A stretch of DNA of 64,000 nucleotides from Rhizobium oryzicola. Its GTDB lineage: Bacteria; Pseudomonadota; Alphaproteobacteria; Rhizobiales; Rhizobiaceae. The notes beneath the pieces are model-generated. The model saw nothing but the letters and a program-made list of their open reading frames with translations. It was not told the origin of the DNA and ran no database searches. Position 1 is the first letter of the stretch. Each line of letters opens with the position of its first letter. The stretch is taken from contig NZ_JAUKWQ010000010.1 in NCBI RefSeq assembly GCF_030504645.1, positions 1 to 64,000 of the forward strand. Reading direction: 5' to 3'. Positions 9,336-19,288 of the stretch are shown here, in pieces. The position numbers were made by a program, and so were the translations under genes.

Positions 9336-10742
9336 TCAAGCGGTTCTTTGCCGACGGCTCACCCGCATGGGAAGTCCGTCCCTCGGCTGTGTCGTCAGCT
9401 TCTGCACAGGCCAGGGGTTGGTCTCATGTGTCGGATCAAACCGGTAGCGCCCCATCAGAACGGCAAGGGCAATCACCGCTTCCTGCATGGCGAAGGTCGC
9501 ACCAATGCAGATGCGCGGACCGGCACCGAAGGGAAGATACTGGAAGCGGTGGATCTTGCAGCGGTTCTCCGGCAGGAAACGCTCTGGCAGGAAGGCCCTT
9601 GGCTTTTCCCAGTAAAGCTGGTGACGATGCAGCGTCCAGGGCATGACAAGCGCCGTGGTGCCCGCTTCGATGCGAACGCTCTTGCCGTCCGGGCTTGTCC
9701 AGACATCATCCTCAATAGCCGCCCGATTGATGGAGGGCGCCGGCGGATAAAGACGAAGCGCCTCCTCGAAGGCAGCCCGGACATTCGGCATCAGGTCCAG
9801 CCAGTCGACAGGGTCGGCACCGGATGCCGTGACACGATCGATCTCCTCTTCCATCGCCTCGCGCACATGCGGCGCATTGGCGACGCAGTAGAGCGTCCAG
9901 GCAAGGGCGCGCGCCGTTGTCTCATGGCCAGCGCCGATGAAGGTGAGGATATTGTCCTCGATCTCATCCAGCGTCAGTCCATCCGGCCCGGCAAGTTCGA
10001 GAAGAAGCGTGAGGAAATCATCCGGCGTGCCGGCGCGATCCGCCGCCATGCGACCCGTGCGCTTTTCCATTGTGAGCCGCACGATCTCACGAAATTTGCC
10101 CAGAACCTTCTTGCCGCCAATCCGTGTCAGCCGCGGAACCCAGGGCGGCGCGCGTAAGAGGTCCATGGGATCCACTCGGCCCATGCGGTGCAGGAGATTA
10201 TCGACATCATCAGAGAAATTATTGCTGGCGGTGACGATCTCACCGGAAAACAGCGTTTCCGAAAGAATGTTGAAGGTGATCTCGGTCATATCGACGGAGA
10301 TATCCGTCACGCGGCCATCCAGCCCGATGTCCGCATATTTTTCGGCATACTCTTCCGATTTCGCCAGCATCTTGCCAGCGAAGCCCTTGGCATGGCGCGG
10401 CGTGAAAACCGGGGCCATGGCTTTACGCGATCGCTTCCAGACCTGTCCTTCCGCCGTCAGCAAGCCGTCGCGCAGGATCGGCCTCAGAATGAGCTGGCGG
10501 ATTTCCGACATCTCGTAATTGGCGGCATTATCCACCAGTACATGGCGGATCAGACCGGGATCATTGATGATGATCGTGCGCTCGGAGAAGAACTTGGTAT
10601 CGATCCAGGGCAGCGTATAGGAGGGCTCCCCCCACAGCTCGAGTGGGTTGCGCAGCACGGTGCGAATGATCTCCAGCCGTGAAGGCGGGACAGTGCGCGG
10701 AACGGGTGCGGGAGGCTCAAAAGGTTCTGGACGCATGTCCAT
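9336..10742 (-). CDS. Cytochrome P450
   Basis: A 468-residue soluble bacterial cytochrome P450 monooxygenase. Seen are the I-helix oxygen-binding motif FIGAGHETTARAL, the K-helix ExxR in EEALRLYPP, and the haem-ligand loop FGAGPRICIGATFAMQE, where Cys is the axial ligand. There is no reductase or ferredoxin domain and no membrane anchor, so electrons must come from separate partners, none of which is encoded nearby. The start has AGGAG nine bases upstream. The substrate cannot be predicted. It is adjacent to glcB on the same strand, but 73 bases away and without evident functional link. Confidence 0.93.
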   Translation of the reverse strand: MDMRPEPFEPPAPVPRTVPPSRLEIIRTVLRNPLELWGEPSYTLPWIDTKFFSERTIIINDPGLIRHVLVDNAANYEMSEIRQLILRPILRDGLLTAEGQVWKRSRKAMAPVFTPRHAKGFAGKMLAKSEEYAEKYADIGLDGRVTDISVDMTEITFNILSETLFSGEIVTASNNFSDDVDNLLHRMGRVDPMDLLRAPPWVPRLTRIGGKKVLGKFREIVRLTMEKRTGRMAADRAGTPDDFLTLLLELAGPDGLTLDEIEDNILTFIGAGHETTARALAWTLYCVANAPHVREAMEEEIDRVTASGADPVDWLDLMPNVRAAFEEALRLYPPAPSINRAAIEDDVWTSPDGKSVRIEAGTTALVMPWTLHRHQLYWEKPRAFLPERFLPENRCKIHRFQYLPFGAGPRICIGATFAMQEAVIALAVLMGRYRFDPTHETNPWPVQKLTTQPRDGLPMRVSRRQRTA

Positions 10743-10788
10743 GACCGGGTTCTCCTGAACGTCTAGCAGAAGAACCGTATATCAGCAC

Positions 10789-11745
10789 TCAGAGCAGGGA
10801 TTTCAATTCGTCCAGCTTGTCGTTGACCAGCCAGCCGTAATAATTCTCCTGCGGCCAGGAAAAACCGCCACTGCGGTTCTTGGCGGCAAGAGCTGCGGCG
10901 CGCTTGGCGGAATTCCCAACATTATAGAGCGTCGCCGTGATACCCGGATTCTTCGAAATATCGATTCCGGCAATATCGGCATAATCATCAATGGACCGCT
11001 TGATGGTCGCAGCCATGTAGGCAAGCGTCTTGTCCGGGTCCATGATGGCCTTGTAGACGCCCTGCGCATCGGATGCTTCAAGCTTGGGATAGCCCGAAAC
11101 CTTCGACACCATATCGGCATGCATCAGCGCAGTCAGCGGGTTCAGCTGACCGAGGCCAAACGTCTGGCCGGCATAAAAGGGCTGGAAGAAGACCGCACTG
11201 AAGCGGTTATCCGGATAGGAGACGCCATCGACTGTCTTGTCGCGGAAGGCCTTTTCCCAGACATCCTCACGGCAGCTCCACAGACGATAGGAATCGGTGA
11301 ACTCCTTGCATTGGTCGAACTGCGACTTCGATACGAATTCGCCGACAGACATGCCTTTATAGCCAAAGCGGAAGCTGTCGCCGGCGTAAGATGCCGCTTT
11401 GATATAGTAGGATTGCAGCCGGTCGTAGGCATCTACATTATAGGTGTGCTCGCCAATGATGGCGCCGATGATGTGGATGGGATCGATATCGTACTGGCGC
11501 GCCGTCTGCTTGATCTTCGACATCAGGCTCTTGTCGCTGGCCAGAAGATCGCGGATGCGCTCGTACTTATCGTCGAAGGTTGTGCGAACATCGCGCGTGC
11601 GGCGCGTCGACGCTCCAGGGATCTTCGGCTGCTCTGCATTGCGATTGCCGGGCGGCATAACGGATATGCTACCTGCTTCTGCCTGAGACGTGCTCAAGGC
11701 CAAGGTCATCATCAATGCCAGAACGATAGGTCGCAAGATCGACAT
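10789..11745 (-). CDS. DUF1402 family exported protein with lysozyme-like motifs
   Basis: A 318-residue protein of the DUF1402 family. The N-terminus is a signal peptide (hydrophobic residues 6-19, probable cleavage after AEA at residue 24), so it should be periplasmic. Between residues 90 and 280 it shows the order of motifs seen in SLT/lysozyme-fold transglycosylases: IGAIIGEHTYN with Glu99, FGLGQLNPLTAL (196-207, like GLMQ-x-x-PxTA) and ATLYNVGN (271-278, like AAYNAG). I infer a peptidoglycan-related role; enzymatic activity is not established. Cys146 and Cys158 could pair. A GTG at 11781 would add 12 residues ahead of the signal peptide and is less likely. Confidence 0.82.
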   Translation of the reverse strand: MSILRPIVLALMMTLALSTSQAEAGSISVMPPGNRNAEQPKIPGASTRRTRDVRTTFDDKYERIRDLLASDKSLMSKIKQTARQYDIDPIHIIGAIIGEHTYNVDAYDRLQSYYIKAASYAGDSFRFGYKGMSVGEFVSKSQFDQCKEFTDSYRLWSCREDVWEKAFRDKTVDGVSYPDNRFSAVFFQPFYAGQTFGLGQLNPLTALMHADMVSKVSGYPKLEASDAQGVYKAIMDPDKTLAYMAATIKRSIDDYADIAGIDISKNPGITATLYNVGNSAKRAAALAAKNRSGGFSWPQENYYGWLVNDKLDELKSLL

Positions 11746-11903
11746 CCCAAGGATTGTTACAATGAGCCTGTCACAACACACCGCTCCCCGAATCAGGGGG
11801 TTCGTTAGACCGCGCTCAGATTGACAGTCCCTTAGTGAAAAGCAAGGCGAGGAGTCGAGTCCGTCTCCTTCAATTTTTCACAAAATGCCGCTCTCGTGAT
11901 GTC

Positions 11904-11927
11904 GGGCGTGGCGGATGCGCCACGCCC
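11904..11927 (-). terminator. Stem-loop downstream of hslU
   Basis: A perfect 10-bp inverted repeat GGGCGTGGCG / CGCCACGCCC with a four-base loop, 17 bases after the hslU stop on the minus strand. Neither side has a clear T-run, so it may be a weak terminator or a 3-prime mRNA-stabilising hairpin. Confidence 0.6.
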
Positions 11928-11943
11928 TCAAGCGCTGGACCAA

Positions 11944-13251
11944 TTACAAGATGTAGCGCGACAGGTCCGTATCCTGGGCGATGTCGCCCACATGCTCGCG
12001 GACATAGGCCTGGTCGATCATGACCGAACTGCCCGAACGGTCCGGTGCGTGGAAGGAGATTTCATCCAGCACGCGCTCCATGACCGTCTGAAGACGACGA
12101 GCGCCGATATTCTCGACGGTCGCGTTCAAATGCACCGCGACGTCGGCCAGCGCATCGATAGCATCCTCGGTGAATTCGAGGTTCAGGTCTTCCGTTGCCA
12201 TCAGCGCGATATACTGACGGATCAGGCTGGCCTCTGTCTCGGTCAGGATGCGGCGGAAATCTTCCTTGGAGAGCGGCTTCAGCTCGACGCGGATCGGCAA
12301 GCGGCCCTGCAGTTCGGGCAGGAGATCCGAGGGCTTGGCCACATGGAAGGCACCCGATGCGATGAAGAGGATGTGATCCGTCTTCACCGGCCCATACTTG
12401 GTGGAAACCGTCGTGCCTTCGACGAGCGGCAGCAGGTCGCGCTGCACGCCTTCGCGCGAGACACCGGCACCGAGACCGCCATCACGGGCGGCGATCTTGT
12501 CGATCTCGTCGAGGAAGACGATGCCGTCGTTTTCAACAGCCCGCACGGCTTCGCGCTGGATGACCTCGTTGTCGATCAGCTTATCGGACTCGTCGCGGAT
12601 CAGCTCGCCATAGGATTTGGACACGGTGGTACGCACCTTCTTGGTGCGGCCGCCCATGGCCTTGCCGAACATTTCCGCGAGGTTCAGCACGCCGATATTG
12701 GCGCCCGGCATGCCGGGGATTTCAAAACCAGGCATGCCCGAACCGGCATCGGCCACTTCGATATCGATTTCCTTGTCGTCAAGCTCGCCGGCGCGCAGCT
12801 TCTTGCGGAATGTTTCACGTGTGGCAGGCGAAGCGGTAGCGCCCACAAGCGCATCTAGCACGCGTTCTTCGGCACTTTGATGCGCCTTGGCCTGCACTTC
12901 GGCGCGCTTCTTTTCGCGCACAAGGCCGATGCCGATCTCGACGAGGTCGCGAATAATCTGCTCGACGTCACGACCGACATAGCCGACTTCCGTAAACTTC
13001 GTCGCTTCTACCTTGATGAAAGGCGCACCGGCGAGCTTAGCCAGACGACGGGAGATTTCCGTCTTGCCGACGCCGGTTGGGCCGATCATCAGGATGTTCT
13101 TCGGCATGACTTCATCGCGCAGGCTGTCATCCAGCTGCTGACGGCGCCAGCGGTTTCTAAGCGCGATGGCGACCGCGCGCTTGGCGTCATGCTGGCCGAT
13201 GATGTGGCGGTCCAGCTCGGAAACGATTTCTCGGGGGGAAAAGGTTGTCAT
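11944..13251 (-). CDS. hslU: ATP-dependent protease ATPase subunit HslU (ClpY)
   Basis: A 435-residue AAA+ unfoldase that feeds substrates to HslV. The Walker A loop GPTGVGKT (57-64), the Walker B block [12 protein letters not shown], the I-domain insertion (about 110-210) and the C-terminal tail DLSRYIL, which docks into HslV, are all present. Length is typical for Rhizobiales. It lies 78 bases downstream of hslV in the same orientation, giving the usual hslVU order. Confidence 0.97.
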   Translation of the reverse strand: MTTFSPREIVSELDRHIIGQHDAKRAVAIALRNRWRRQQLDDSLRDEVMPKNILMIGPTGVGKTEISRRLAKLAGAPFIKVEATKFTEVGYVGRDVEQIIRDLVEIGIGLVREKKRAEVQAKAHQSAEERVLDALVGATASPATRETFRKKLRAGELDDKEIDIEVADAGSGMPGFEIPGMPGANIGVLNLAEMFGKAMGGRTKKVRTTVSKSYGELIRDESDKLIDNEVIQREAVRAVENDGIVFLDEIDKIAARDGGLGAGVSREGVQRDLLPLVEGTTVSTKYGPVKTDHILFIASGAFHVAKPSDLLPELQGRLPIRVELKPLSKEDFRRILTETEASLIRQYIALMATEDLNLEFTEDAIDALADVAVHLNATVENIGARRLQTVMERVLDEISFHAPDRSGSSVMIDQAYVREHVGDIAQDTDLSRYIL

Positions 13252-13329
13252 GGTTTCCTCTTGGCATCTCCGTTCCGGCCGGCCTTAAACGGCCCGGCCC
13301 ACGGAGCCCTTCATGGTGTTCTGTTCAGA

Positions 13330-13854
13330 TTATTCTGCGTCCAGCGTCTCAACCACCAGATTGTGGTTGGTGTAGACGCAAATATCGGCGGCGATATCGA
13401 GGGCCTGGCGGGCCACCTCTTCCGCCGACTTGTCCGTATCCATCAAAGCGCGCGCAGCGGCAAAGGCGTAATTGCCGCCGGAGCCGATGGCGATCGCGCC
13501 ATGTTCCGGTTCCAGCACATCGCCATTGCCGGTAATGGCAAGCGTCACGCTCTTGTCCGCCACCAGCATCATGGCTTCCAGATTGCGCAGATACTTGTCG
13601 GTACGCCAGTCCTTGGCAAGCTCAACCGCGGCCCGCATCAGCTGGCCGGGATATTGCTCCAGCTTCTTTTCAAGGCGGTCGAGCAGGGTGAAGGCATCGG
13701 CCGTCGCGCCGGCAAAGCCTGCAATGACTTCACCCTTGCCGATGCGGCGCACCTTGCGGGCATTCCCCTTCATCACGGTCTGGCCGAGGCTCACCTGCCC
13801 GTCACCGGCCATGACCACCTTGCCGCCTTTTCGCACTGTAATAATTGTCGTCAT
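13330..13854 (-). CDS. hslV: ATP-dependent protease peptidase subunit HslV (ClpQ)
   Basis: A 174-residue threonine peptidase of the two-component HslUV protease in the cytoplasm. The chosen ATG yields [20 protein letters not shown], which exposes the catalytic threonine after removal of Met and matches the family N-terminus. A longer in-frame reading from 14043 exists but would bury the threonine behind 63 residues and is rejected. The gene is divergent from hisB, with about 200 bases between them that include a small GC hairpin in the hslV leader (13872-13884). Confidence 0.96.
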   Translation of the reverse strand: MTTIITVRKGGKVVMAGDGQVSLGQTVMKGNARKVRRIGKGEVIAGFAGATADAFTLLDRLEKKLEQYPGQLMRAAVELAKDWRTDKYLRNLEAMMLVADKSVTLAITGNGDVLEPEHGAIAIGSGGNYAFAAARALMDTDKSAEEVARQALDIAADICVYTNHNLVVETLDAE

Positions 13855-14055
13855 ACTCTTGATACCCGTGACCCCGATGCGGGGCGATTGTTCTGCCGGT
13901 GGATACCGGTCGTTGGCCCTCATGTAAGTGGCGGCACCGGGATTGCAATTCCCCTCCTCTTCGACCGCCTGTCCATGCCGGAATCGTTTGCACCCATGCG
14001 GCGCGGCTGGTAAGCAGCCTTCCAGATGAAGGCTGAATGACACCGGTTAGAGACG

Positions 14056-14652
14056 ATGAGCGAACGCCGCGCCACCATTTCGCGCAAGACGAATGAAACC
14101 TCCATTTCCGTGACCGTCGATCTCAACGGCAACGGCACCTCGAAGATTTCGACGGGGATCGGTTTCTTCGACCATATGCTGGAGCAGCTCTCGCGACATT
14201 CGCTGATCGACATGGAGATCGACTGCAAGGGTGACCTTCATATCGACGACCATCATTCGGTGGAAGACACTGGCATTGCGATCGGCCAGGCGATTTCGAA
14301 GGCGCTTGGCGACCGTCGTGGCATTACCCGCTACGCGTCGCTGGATCTTGCCATGGACGAAACTATGACCAAGGCCGCGGTCGATCTTTCCGGTCGTCCC
14401 TTCCTGGTCTGGAACGTCGCCTTCAGCGCCCCGAAGATCGGCACGTTCGATACCGAACTGGTGCGGGAATTCTTTCAGGCGCTCGCCCAGAATGCCGGCA
14501 TCACGCTACATGTGATGAACCATTACGGCGCCAACAACCATCACATCGCCGAGACCTGCTTCAAGGCCGTGGCGCGTGTGTTGAGAACCGCGACCGAGAT
14601 CGATCCGCGCCAGGCGGGCCGCGTTCCCTCTACCAAAGGAACGCTGGTCTGA
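14056..14652 (+). CDS. hisB: Imidazoleglycerol-phosphate dehydratase
   Basis: A 198-residue monofunctional HisB, which dehydrates imidazole glycerol phosphate in step six of histidine synthesis. The two metal-binding His clusters are visible: [14 protein letters not shown] and [19 protein letters not shown], plus a third conserved block [16 protein letters not shown]. There is no histidinol phosphatase domain, as is normal outside enterobacteria. It heads the plus-strand cluster hisB-DUF2628-hisH-hisA-hisF-hisE-coaA. Confidence 0.97.
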   Translation: MSERRATISRKTNETSISVTVDLNGNGTSKISTGIGFFDHMLEQLSRHSLIDMEIDCKGDLHIDDHHSVEDTGIAIGQAISKALGDRRGITRYASLDLAMDETMTKAAVDLSGRPFLVWNVAFSAPKIGTFDTELVREFFQALAQNAGITLHVMNHYGANNHHIAETCFKAVARVLRTATEIDPRQAGRVPSTKGTLV

Positions 14653-14670
14653 CGCCAGTCAGGAGCTTAC

Positions 14671-15156
14671 GTGATCAGTTTATATGTGCTTGAGCCACCC
14701 AGCGGTGCCGATCGAGATCACCGTTCGACGCGCTTTATCGCGGATCGTTTCAACTGGCTCGCCTTTCTGTTTCCGGGCCTCTGGCTGCTTTGGAAGCGTT
14801 GCTGGCTGACCGGCGCCGTCGTGCTTGGGCTGCAGATTGCGGCCGGGCGGGTCGCGGAGCTTCCCGGCCTTTCCTTGGCGGGCATGCTCACCAATCTGGC
14901 GCTCGCTCTGGTGATCGGGCTCGAAGGCCACCATATCCTGGTCAAAAGCCTGAGGTTCAAGTGCTGGACGCTACAGGACGTTGTTGTGGCAACGGACCTT
15001 GCCAGCGCGGAAGCCGCCTATTTTGCAAATCTGGAAAGCGCGTCAAGCGCGCAGGATGTCCCGCCTGCCGATTGGAGCAAGCTTTCCCCTGCCCCGCAAG
15101 CGGCCGGCTGGACCGGCCAGGCGCTTGGGCTTTTCGATCATGACGGAGGACGCTGA
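14671..15156 (+). CDS. DUF2628 domain membrane protein
   Basis: A 161-residue protein with the DUF2628 pattern [29 protein letters not shown] near residues 28-56, forming one or two hydrophobic helices, then another helix around 70-90, and a hydrophilic C-terminal tail. The start is GTG, with AGGAG five bases upstream. It lies between hisB and hisH and overlaps hisH by one base, so it is translated with the histidine genes. Its function is unknown; nothing in it suggests a catalytic role in histidine synthesis. Confidence 0.85.
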   Translation: MISLYVLEPPSGADRDHRSTRFIADRFNWLAFLFPGLWLLWKRCWLTGAVVLGLQIAAGRVAELPGLSLAGMLTNLALALVIGLEGHHILVKSLRFKCWTLQDVVVATDLASAEAAYFANLESASSAQDVPPADWSKLSPAPQAAGWTGQALGLFDHDGGR

Positions 15157-15806
15157 TGCGCGTTGCGATCATCGACTATGGATCGGGCAATCTTCGATCC
15201 GCGACCAAGGCGTTCGAGCGCTCCGTGCGTGAAGCAGCGGTTGACGCGCACGTGGAACTGACGGACCGGCCGGAAGTCGTCGCTGCCGCCGATCGTATCG
15301 TTCTTCCAGGCGTTGGCGCCTATGCCGATTGCCGCCGCGGCCTTGCCGCAGTCCCCGGCATGGAGGCTGCGCTTCTGGATGTCGTGGAAGCCAAGGGCCG
15401 CCCCTTCCTCGGTATCTGCGTCGGCATGCAGCTCATGTCGTCGCGCGGGCTTGAAAAGGAAGTGACCAATGGCCTTGGCTGGATCAAGGGTGACGTCAAG
15501 GAAATGACGCCGTCCGATCCTGGCCTCAAGATCCCGCAGATTGGCTGGAATACGCTGACGCTGAATCGCCCTCACCCGCTGTTCGAGGGCATCCCGACCG
15601 GCAATGACGGCCTGCATGCCTATTTCGTCCACTCCTATCATCTCGATGCGGAAGCCTCTAATGATGTGGTGGCGACCACGGACTATGGCGGGCCGGTGAC
15701 GGCCTTCGTGGCCAAGGACAACAAGGCTGGCGCGCAATTCCATCCGGAAAAGAGCCAGAAGCTCGGCCTTGCCCTGATTTCCAACTTCCTGCGCTGGAAC
15801 CCCTGA
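15156..15806 (+). CDS. hisH: Imidazole glycerol phosphate synthase, glutaminase subunit
   Basis: A 216-residue class I glutamine amidotransferase that supplies ammonia to HisF. The nucleophile elbow [11 protein letters not shown] holds the catalytic Cys, and AQFHPEKSQ holds the His-Glu pair. [16 protein letters not shown] sequence forms the N-terminal oxyanion region. Its ATG overlaps the stop of the DUF2628 gene (TGATG), and hisA begins one base after its stop, indicating tight coupling. Confidence 0.96.
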   Translation: MRVAIIDYGSGNLRSATKAFERSVREAAVDAHVELTDRPEVVAAADRIVLPGVGAYADCRRGLAAVPGMEAALLDVVEAKGRPFLGICVGMQLMSSRGLEKEVTNGLGWIKGDVKEMTPSDPGLKIPQIGWNTLTLNRPHPLFEGIPTGNDGLHAYFVHSYHLDAEASNDVVATTDYGGPVTAFVAKDNKAGAQFHPEKSQKLGLALISNFLRWNP

Positions 15807-15807
15807 C

Positions 15808-16551
15808 ATGATTCTGTTTCCCGCAATCGACCTCAAGGAAGGCCAATGCGTTCGCCTGAAGCTTGGCGACATGGAGCAGGCCACCGTCTACAACCCGGAT
15901 CCGGCCGCCCAGGCGAAGTCCTTTGAAGACCAGGGTTTCGAATGGCTGCATGTGGTGGATCTGGACGGCGCCTTTGCCGGCGAAAGCCGCAACGGCTTTG
16001 CCGTGGATGCCATCTTGAAGGCCACCAAGAACCCGGTGCAGCTCGGCGGCGGCATTCGCACGCTCGACCACATCGAAGCCTGGCTCTCTCGCGGGCTTGC
16101 CCGCGTCATCCTCGGCACCGTGGCCGTGCGCAATCCGGCGCTCGTCATCGAAGCCTGCCAGAAATTTCCCGGCCAGGTCGCCGTCGGCATCGATGCCAAG
16201 GGCGGCAAGGTGGCCGTGGAAGGTTGGGCAGAAGCGTCCGAACTCGGCGTGATCGAACTGGCGAAGAAATTCGAAGGGGCTGGCGTTGCCGCCATCATCT
16301 ATACCGATATCGATCGCGACGGCATTCTGGCCGGCATCAACTGGGCTTCCACGCTGGAACTCGCCAACGCCGTTTCGATCCCGGTGATCGCTTCCGGCGG
16401 CCTTGCCTCGCTGGACGATATCCGCCGCATGCTGGAACCGGATGCTGCCCGTCTGGAAGGTGCCATTTCCGGCCGCGCCCTTTACGATGGGCGCATTGAT
16501 CCGGCTGAAGCGCTTTCACTGATCCGCGCTGCCAAGGGAGCTGCCGCATGA
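15808..16551 (+). CDS. hisA: Phosphoribosylformimino-5-aminoimidazole carboxamide ribotide isomerase
   Basis: A 247-residue (beta/alpha)8 barrel isomerase converting ProFAR to PRFAR. It begins [21 protein letters not shown], with the catalytic first-strand Asp, and has the second-half Asp in [14 protein letters not shown], with phosphate loops QLGGGIRT and [12 protein letters not shown]. Its stop overlaps the hisF start by four bases (ATGA). Confidence 0.97.
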   Translation: MILFPAIDLKEGQCVRLKLGDMEQATVYNPDPAAQAKSFEDQGFEWLHVVDLDGAFAGESRNGFAVDAILKATKNPVQLGGGIRTLDHIEAWLSRGLARVILGTVAVRNPALVIEACQKFPGQVAVGIDAKGGKVAVEGWAEASELGVIELAKKFEGAGVAAIIYTDIDRDGILAGINWASTLELANAVSIPVIASGGLASLDDIRRMLEPDAARLEGAISGRALYDGRIDPAEALSLIRAAKGAAA

Positions 16552-17336
16552 CGCTGAAGGCCCGCGTTATCCCCTGCCTCGACGTCAAGGACGGCCGCGT
16601 CGTCAAGGGCGTAAACTTTGTCGATCTGATCGATGCCGGCGATCCCGTCGAGGCTGCCAAAGCCTATGATGCTGTCGGTGCCGACGAGCTCTGCTTCCTC
16701 GACATCACCGCCTCCTCTGACAATCGCGATACGATCTTCGAGGTCGTGGCGCAGACGGCGGAACATTGTTTCATGCCGCTGACCGTCGGTGGCGGCGTGC
16801 GCGCCATCGGCGATATTCGCAAGCTGCTGCTGGCCGGTGCCGACAAGGTGTCGATCAACTCCGCCGCCGTCAACAACCCGGATTTCGTGGCGGAAGCCGC
16901 CGACAAGTTCGGCAACCAGTGCATCGTGGTTTCCATCGATGCCAAGCGCCGCCGCACCCAAGGCCCGGGCCAAGACGATATGAGCGCCTGGGAAATCTAC
17001 ACCCATGGCGGACGCAATGCGACCGGCATCGATGCCGTCGAGTTTGCCGCCCGCATGGTGGAGCGTGGCGCGGGCGAGTTGCTTGTCACCTCCATGGACC
17101 GGGACGGCACCAAGATCGGTTATGACCTGGAACTGACGCGCGCAATTGCCGATGCGGTTCGCGTGCCCGTCATCGCCTCCGGCGGCGTCGGCTCGCTGGA
17201 TGACCTCGTTGCGGGCGTGAAAGAAGGTCATGCGACGGCGGTTCTAGCCGCCTCCATCTTCCACTTTGGCACCTATTCGATCGGCGAGGCCAAGCGCTAT
17301 ATGGCCGATCATGGCATTGCCATGCGTCTGGATTGA
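16548..17336 (+). CDS. hisF: Imidazole glycerol phosphate synthase, cyclase subunit
   Basis: A 262-residue (beta/alpha)8 barrel, the synthase half that joins ammonia from HisH to PRFAR to give imidazole glycerol phosphate and AICAR. The catalytic Asp pair is in [16 protein letters not shown] and [13 protein letters not shown]; phosphate loops are [10 protein letters not shown] and [12 protein letters not shown]. It overlaps hisA by four bases and is followed 15 bases later by hisE. Confidence 0.97.
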   Translation: MTLKARVIPCLDVKDGRVVKGVNFVDLIDAGDPVEAAKAYDAVGADELCFLDITASSDNRDTIFEVVAQTAEHCFMPLTVGGGVRAIGDIRKLLLAGADKVSINSAAVNNPDFVAEAADKFGNQCIVVSIDAKRRRTQGPGQDDMSAWEIYTHGGRNATGIDAVEFAARMVERGAGELLVTSMDRDGTKIGYDLELTRAIADAVRVPVIASGGVGSLDDLVAGVKEGHATAVLAASIFHFGTYSIGEAKRYMADHGIAMRLD

Positions 17337-17351
17337 GAAAGGCTATAGACC

Positions 17352-17669
17352 ATGTTTTCCCTTTCCGATCTCGAACGCATCGTCGCCGAACGAGCCAAGG
17401 CATCGCCGGAGGAATCCTGGACGGCCAAGCTCGTTGCCAGTGGGCAGGAAAAAGCCGCCAAGAAACTGGGGGAAGAGGCGATCGAAACCGTGATCGCCGC
17501 CATGGGGCAGGATCGCAAAAATCTGACCGCCGAAGCCGCCGATCTGCTCTATCATCTCATTGTCGTATTGAAGATTGCCGAGCTTCCGTTGCAGGATGTT
17601 CTGAACGAACTCGAACGCCGCACCGGCCAATCCGGATTGCAGGAGAAGGCGAGCCGCAAGCCCTCATGA
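17352..17669 (+). CDS. hisE: Phosphoribosyl-ATP diphosphatase
   Basis: A 105-residue all-alpha MazG-like pyrophosphohydrolase, step two of histidine synthesis. The metal-binding signature [10 protein letters not shown] followed by [13 protein letters not shown] is clear. It is a stand-alone HisE, not fused to HisI; no hisI is present in the window. Its stop overlaps the coaA start by four bases (ATGA). Confidence 0.95.
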   Translation: MFSLSDLERIVAERAKASPEESWTAKLVASGQEKAAKKLGEEAIETVIAAMGQDRKNLTAEAADLLYHLIVVLKIAELPLQDVLNELERRTGQSGLQEKASRKPS

Positions 17670-18661
17670 CGATCGCCAGCCAGCCCGTCGAATCCGACAT
17701 CCCGCCGGTGCCATCGAAGGCAACCAATTATTCTCCCTTCTTTCTGTTCAGTTCAGAGGAATGGGCGAAATTCAGGGCCGATACGCCCCTGACATTGACA
17801 GCGGATGAAGTGCAACGGCTGCGCTCGCTGCATGACCCGATCGATCTGGACGAGGTGCGGCGCATCTATCTTTCGCTGTCGCGTCTTTTGTCGGCGCATG
17901 TGGAAGCCTCGCAGCTGCTGTTCCAGCAGCGCAACCGTTTCCTGAGCCTTTCCGACCAGGCAAAAACGCCTTTCGTTATCGGCATTGCAGGCTCGGTCGC
18001 CGTCGGCAAATCCACGACCGCCCGTATTCTGCAGGAGCTTCTGACCCGCTGGCCTTCCAGCCCGAAGGTCGATCTGGTCACCACCGACGGCTTCCTCTAC
18101 CCCAATGCGGTTCTGAAGCGCGAAAACCTGATGGAGCGAAAGGGTTTTCCGGAAAGCTACGATATAGGCGCGCTGCTGCGTTTCCTGTCTTCCATCAAGG
18201 CCGGCAAGCCGAACGTGAAGGCACCCAAATATTCGCATTTGACCTATGACGTGCTCTCCGACGAGTTCAGCGTCATCGACCGCCCCGATATCCTGATCTT
18301 CGAGGGCATCAACGTGCTGCAATCGCGCACGCTGCCCGAAGACGGGACCATTGTGCCGATGGTCTCGGATTTCTTCGATTTCTCGATCTACATTGATGCG
18401 GATGAGAAACTGATCCATCACTGGTATGTGGAGCGGTTTATGCGGCTACGTCAGACCGCTTTTCGCGATCCAAGCTCCTACTTCAACCGCTATGCTACGA
18501 TCGACGAGGATGCAGCTCTGACGATCGCCGAGGGACTCTGGCAGAACATCAACCTGAAGAACCTGCGGCAGAACATCCTGCCCACCCGGCCGCGCGCCGA
18601 TCTTATCCTGCGCAAAGGCAGCAACCATCTGGTGGAAACGGTGGCGCTCAGGAAGCTTTGA
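17666..18661 (+). CDS. coaA: Type I pantothenate kinase
   Basis: A 331-residue CoaA, phosphorylating pantothenate in the first step of coenzyme A synthesis. The P-loop GSVAVGKST is at 109-117, and the family blocks [24 protein letters not shown] and [10 protein letters not shown] follow. The ATG at 17666 overlaps the hisE stop (ATGA). Earlier in-frame starts run through hisE and are shadows. The C-terminus meets the converging alkB-like gene three bases away. coaE lies elsewhere in this window (near 56 kb), so both ends of CoA synthesis are represented. Confidence 0.96.
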   Translation: MTIASQPVESDIPPVPSKATNYSPFFLFSSEEWAKFRADTPLTLTADEVQRLRSLHDPIDLDEVRRIYLSLSRLLSAHVEASQLLFQQRNRFLSLSDQAKTPFVIGIAGSVAVGKSTTARILQELLTRWPSSPKVDLVTTDGFLYPNAVLKRENLMERKGFPESYDIGALLRFLSSIKAGKPNVKAPKYSHLTYDVLSDEFSVIDRPDILIFEGINVLQSRTLPEDGTIVPMVSDFFDFSIYIDADEKLIHHWYVERFMRLRQTAFRDPSSYFNRYATIDEDAALTIAEGLWQNINLKNLRQNILPTRPRADLILRKGSNHLVETVALRKL

Positions 18662-18664
18662 AAA

Positions 18665-19276
18665 TTACGGGTTCACCCGCCTTAATGTCAGGTTGATCCG
18701 CCCGCCATTCTTCAGAAGTGTTGAAGTATTAGGATAAATCCGGTCGACCCCGTGGAAGGCAAGCCTGCCCTCACCACCAATGACCACGACGTCACCGCTC
18801 GACAGCTTGAAAGAGCCCGTGGGATCCTTCCGGTTCAACCCACCCACCCGGAACAGGCAGCTATTGCCAAGCGAAATGGACAAGACGGGCGCTGCGAGAT
18901 CCTGCTCATCGCGATCCTGATGCAGACCCATGCGGGCCGTATCGTCGTAAAAGTTGACGAGGCAGGCTTCCGGCGGCTTCGGGTAGGCAGTGATGTCGTT
19001 CCAAAGCCAAAGCAGGCGCTCTGGTATGGCAGGCCATATCTTGCCGGTCACGGGATGTTCGGGCTGATAGCGATAGCCGCGTTCCTTGTCGGTCACCCAG
19101 CCAAGTGATCCGCAATTGGTCATGCGAACCGACATCGGCTTTCCTGTGCCTGGCATCACGGGCACGAACAGCGGCGCCTCTGCCACGACAAGCCTGATCT
19201 CCTCGACTAGGTCAGCCTGGGCCTGGCGATCGAGATGATCAGGCAGATGGCGAATTCCTTCAGGCAATCGAAACAT
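18665..19276 (-). CDS. alkB: Alpha-ketoglutarate-dependent dioxygenase AlkB
   Basis: A 203-residue Fe(II)/2-oxoglutarate dioxygenase of the AlkB family, which repairs 1-methyladenine and 3-methylcytosine by oxidative demethylation. The iron ligands are in MGLHQDRDEQD (HxD) and LAFHGVDRI (distal His), and the 2-oxoglutarate arginine is in INLTLRRV. CLVNFYDDTARMG corresponds to the AlkB NxYxxxxxxxxH region. Length fits bacterial AlkB. arfB lies just upstream on the same strand. No ada gene is adjacent. Confidence 0.9.
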   Translation of the reverse strand: MFRLPEGIRHLPDHLDRQAQADLVEEIRLVVAEAPLFVPVMPGTGKPMSVRMTNCGSLGWVTDKERGYRYQPEHPVTGKIWPAIPERLLWLWNDITAYPKPPEACLVNFYDDTARMGLHQDRDEQDLAAPVLSISLGNSCLFRVGGLNRKDPTGSFKLSSGDVVVIGGEGRLAFHGVDRIYPNTSTLLKNGGRINLTLRRVNP

Positions 19277-19288
19277 CGGCGTCCTCCC

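Noticed and set aside
12811..12826. parS-like TGTTTCACGTGTGGCA inside hslU
   Set aside because: Three mismatches to consensus, within coding sequence, and 46 kb from the origin.
13855..14043. Extended HslV reading from 14043
   Set aside because: It would place 63 residues before the catalytic threonine, incompatible with the mature enzyme.
17333..17665. Extended CoaA reading from 17333
   Set aside because: The extra part is hisE in another frame; the ATG at 17666 with its ATGA overlap is the natural start.
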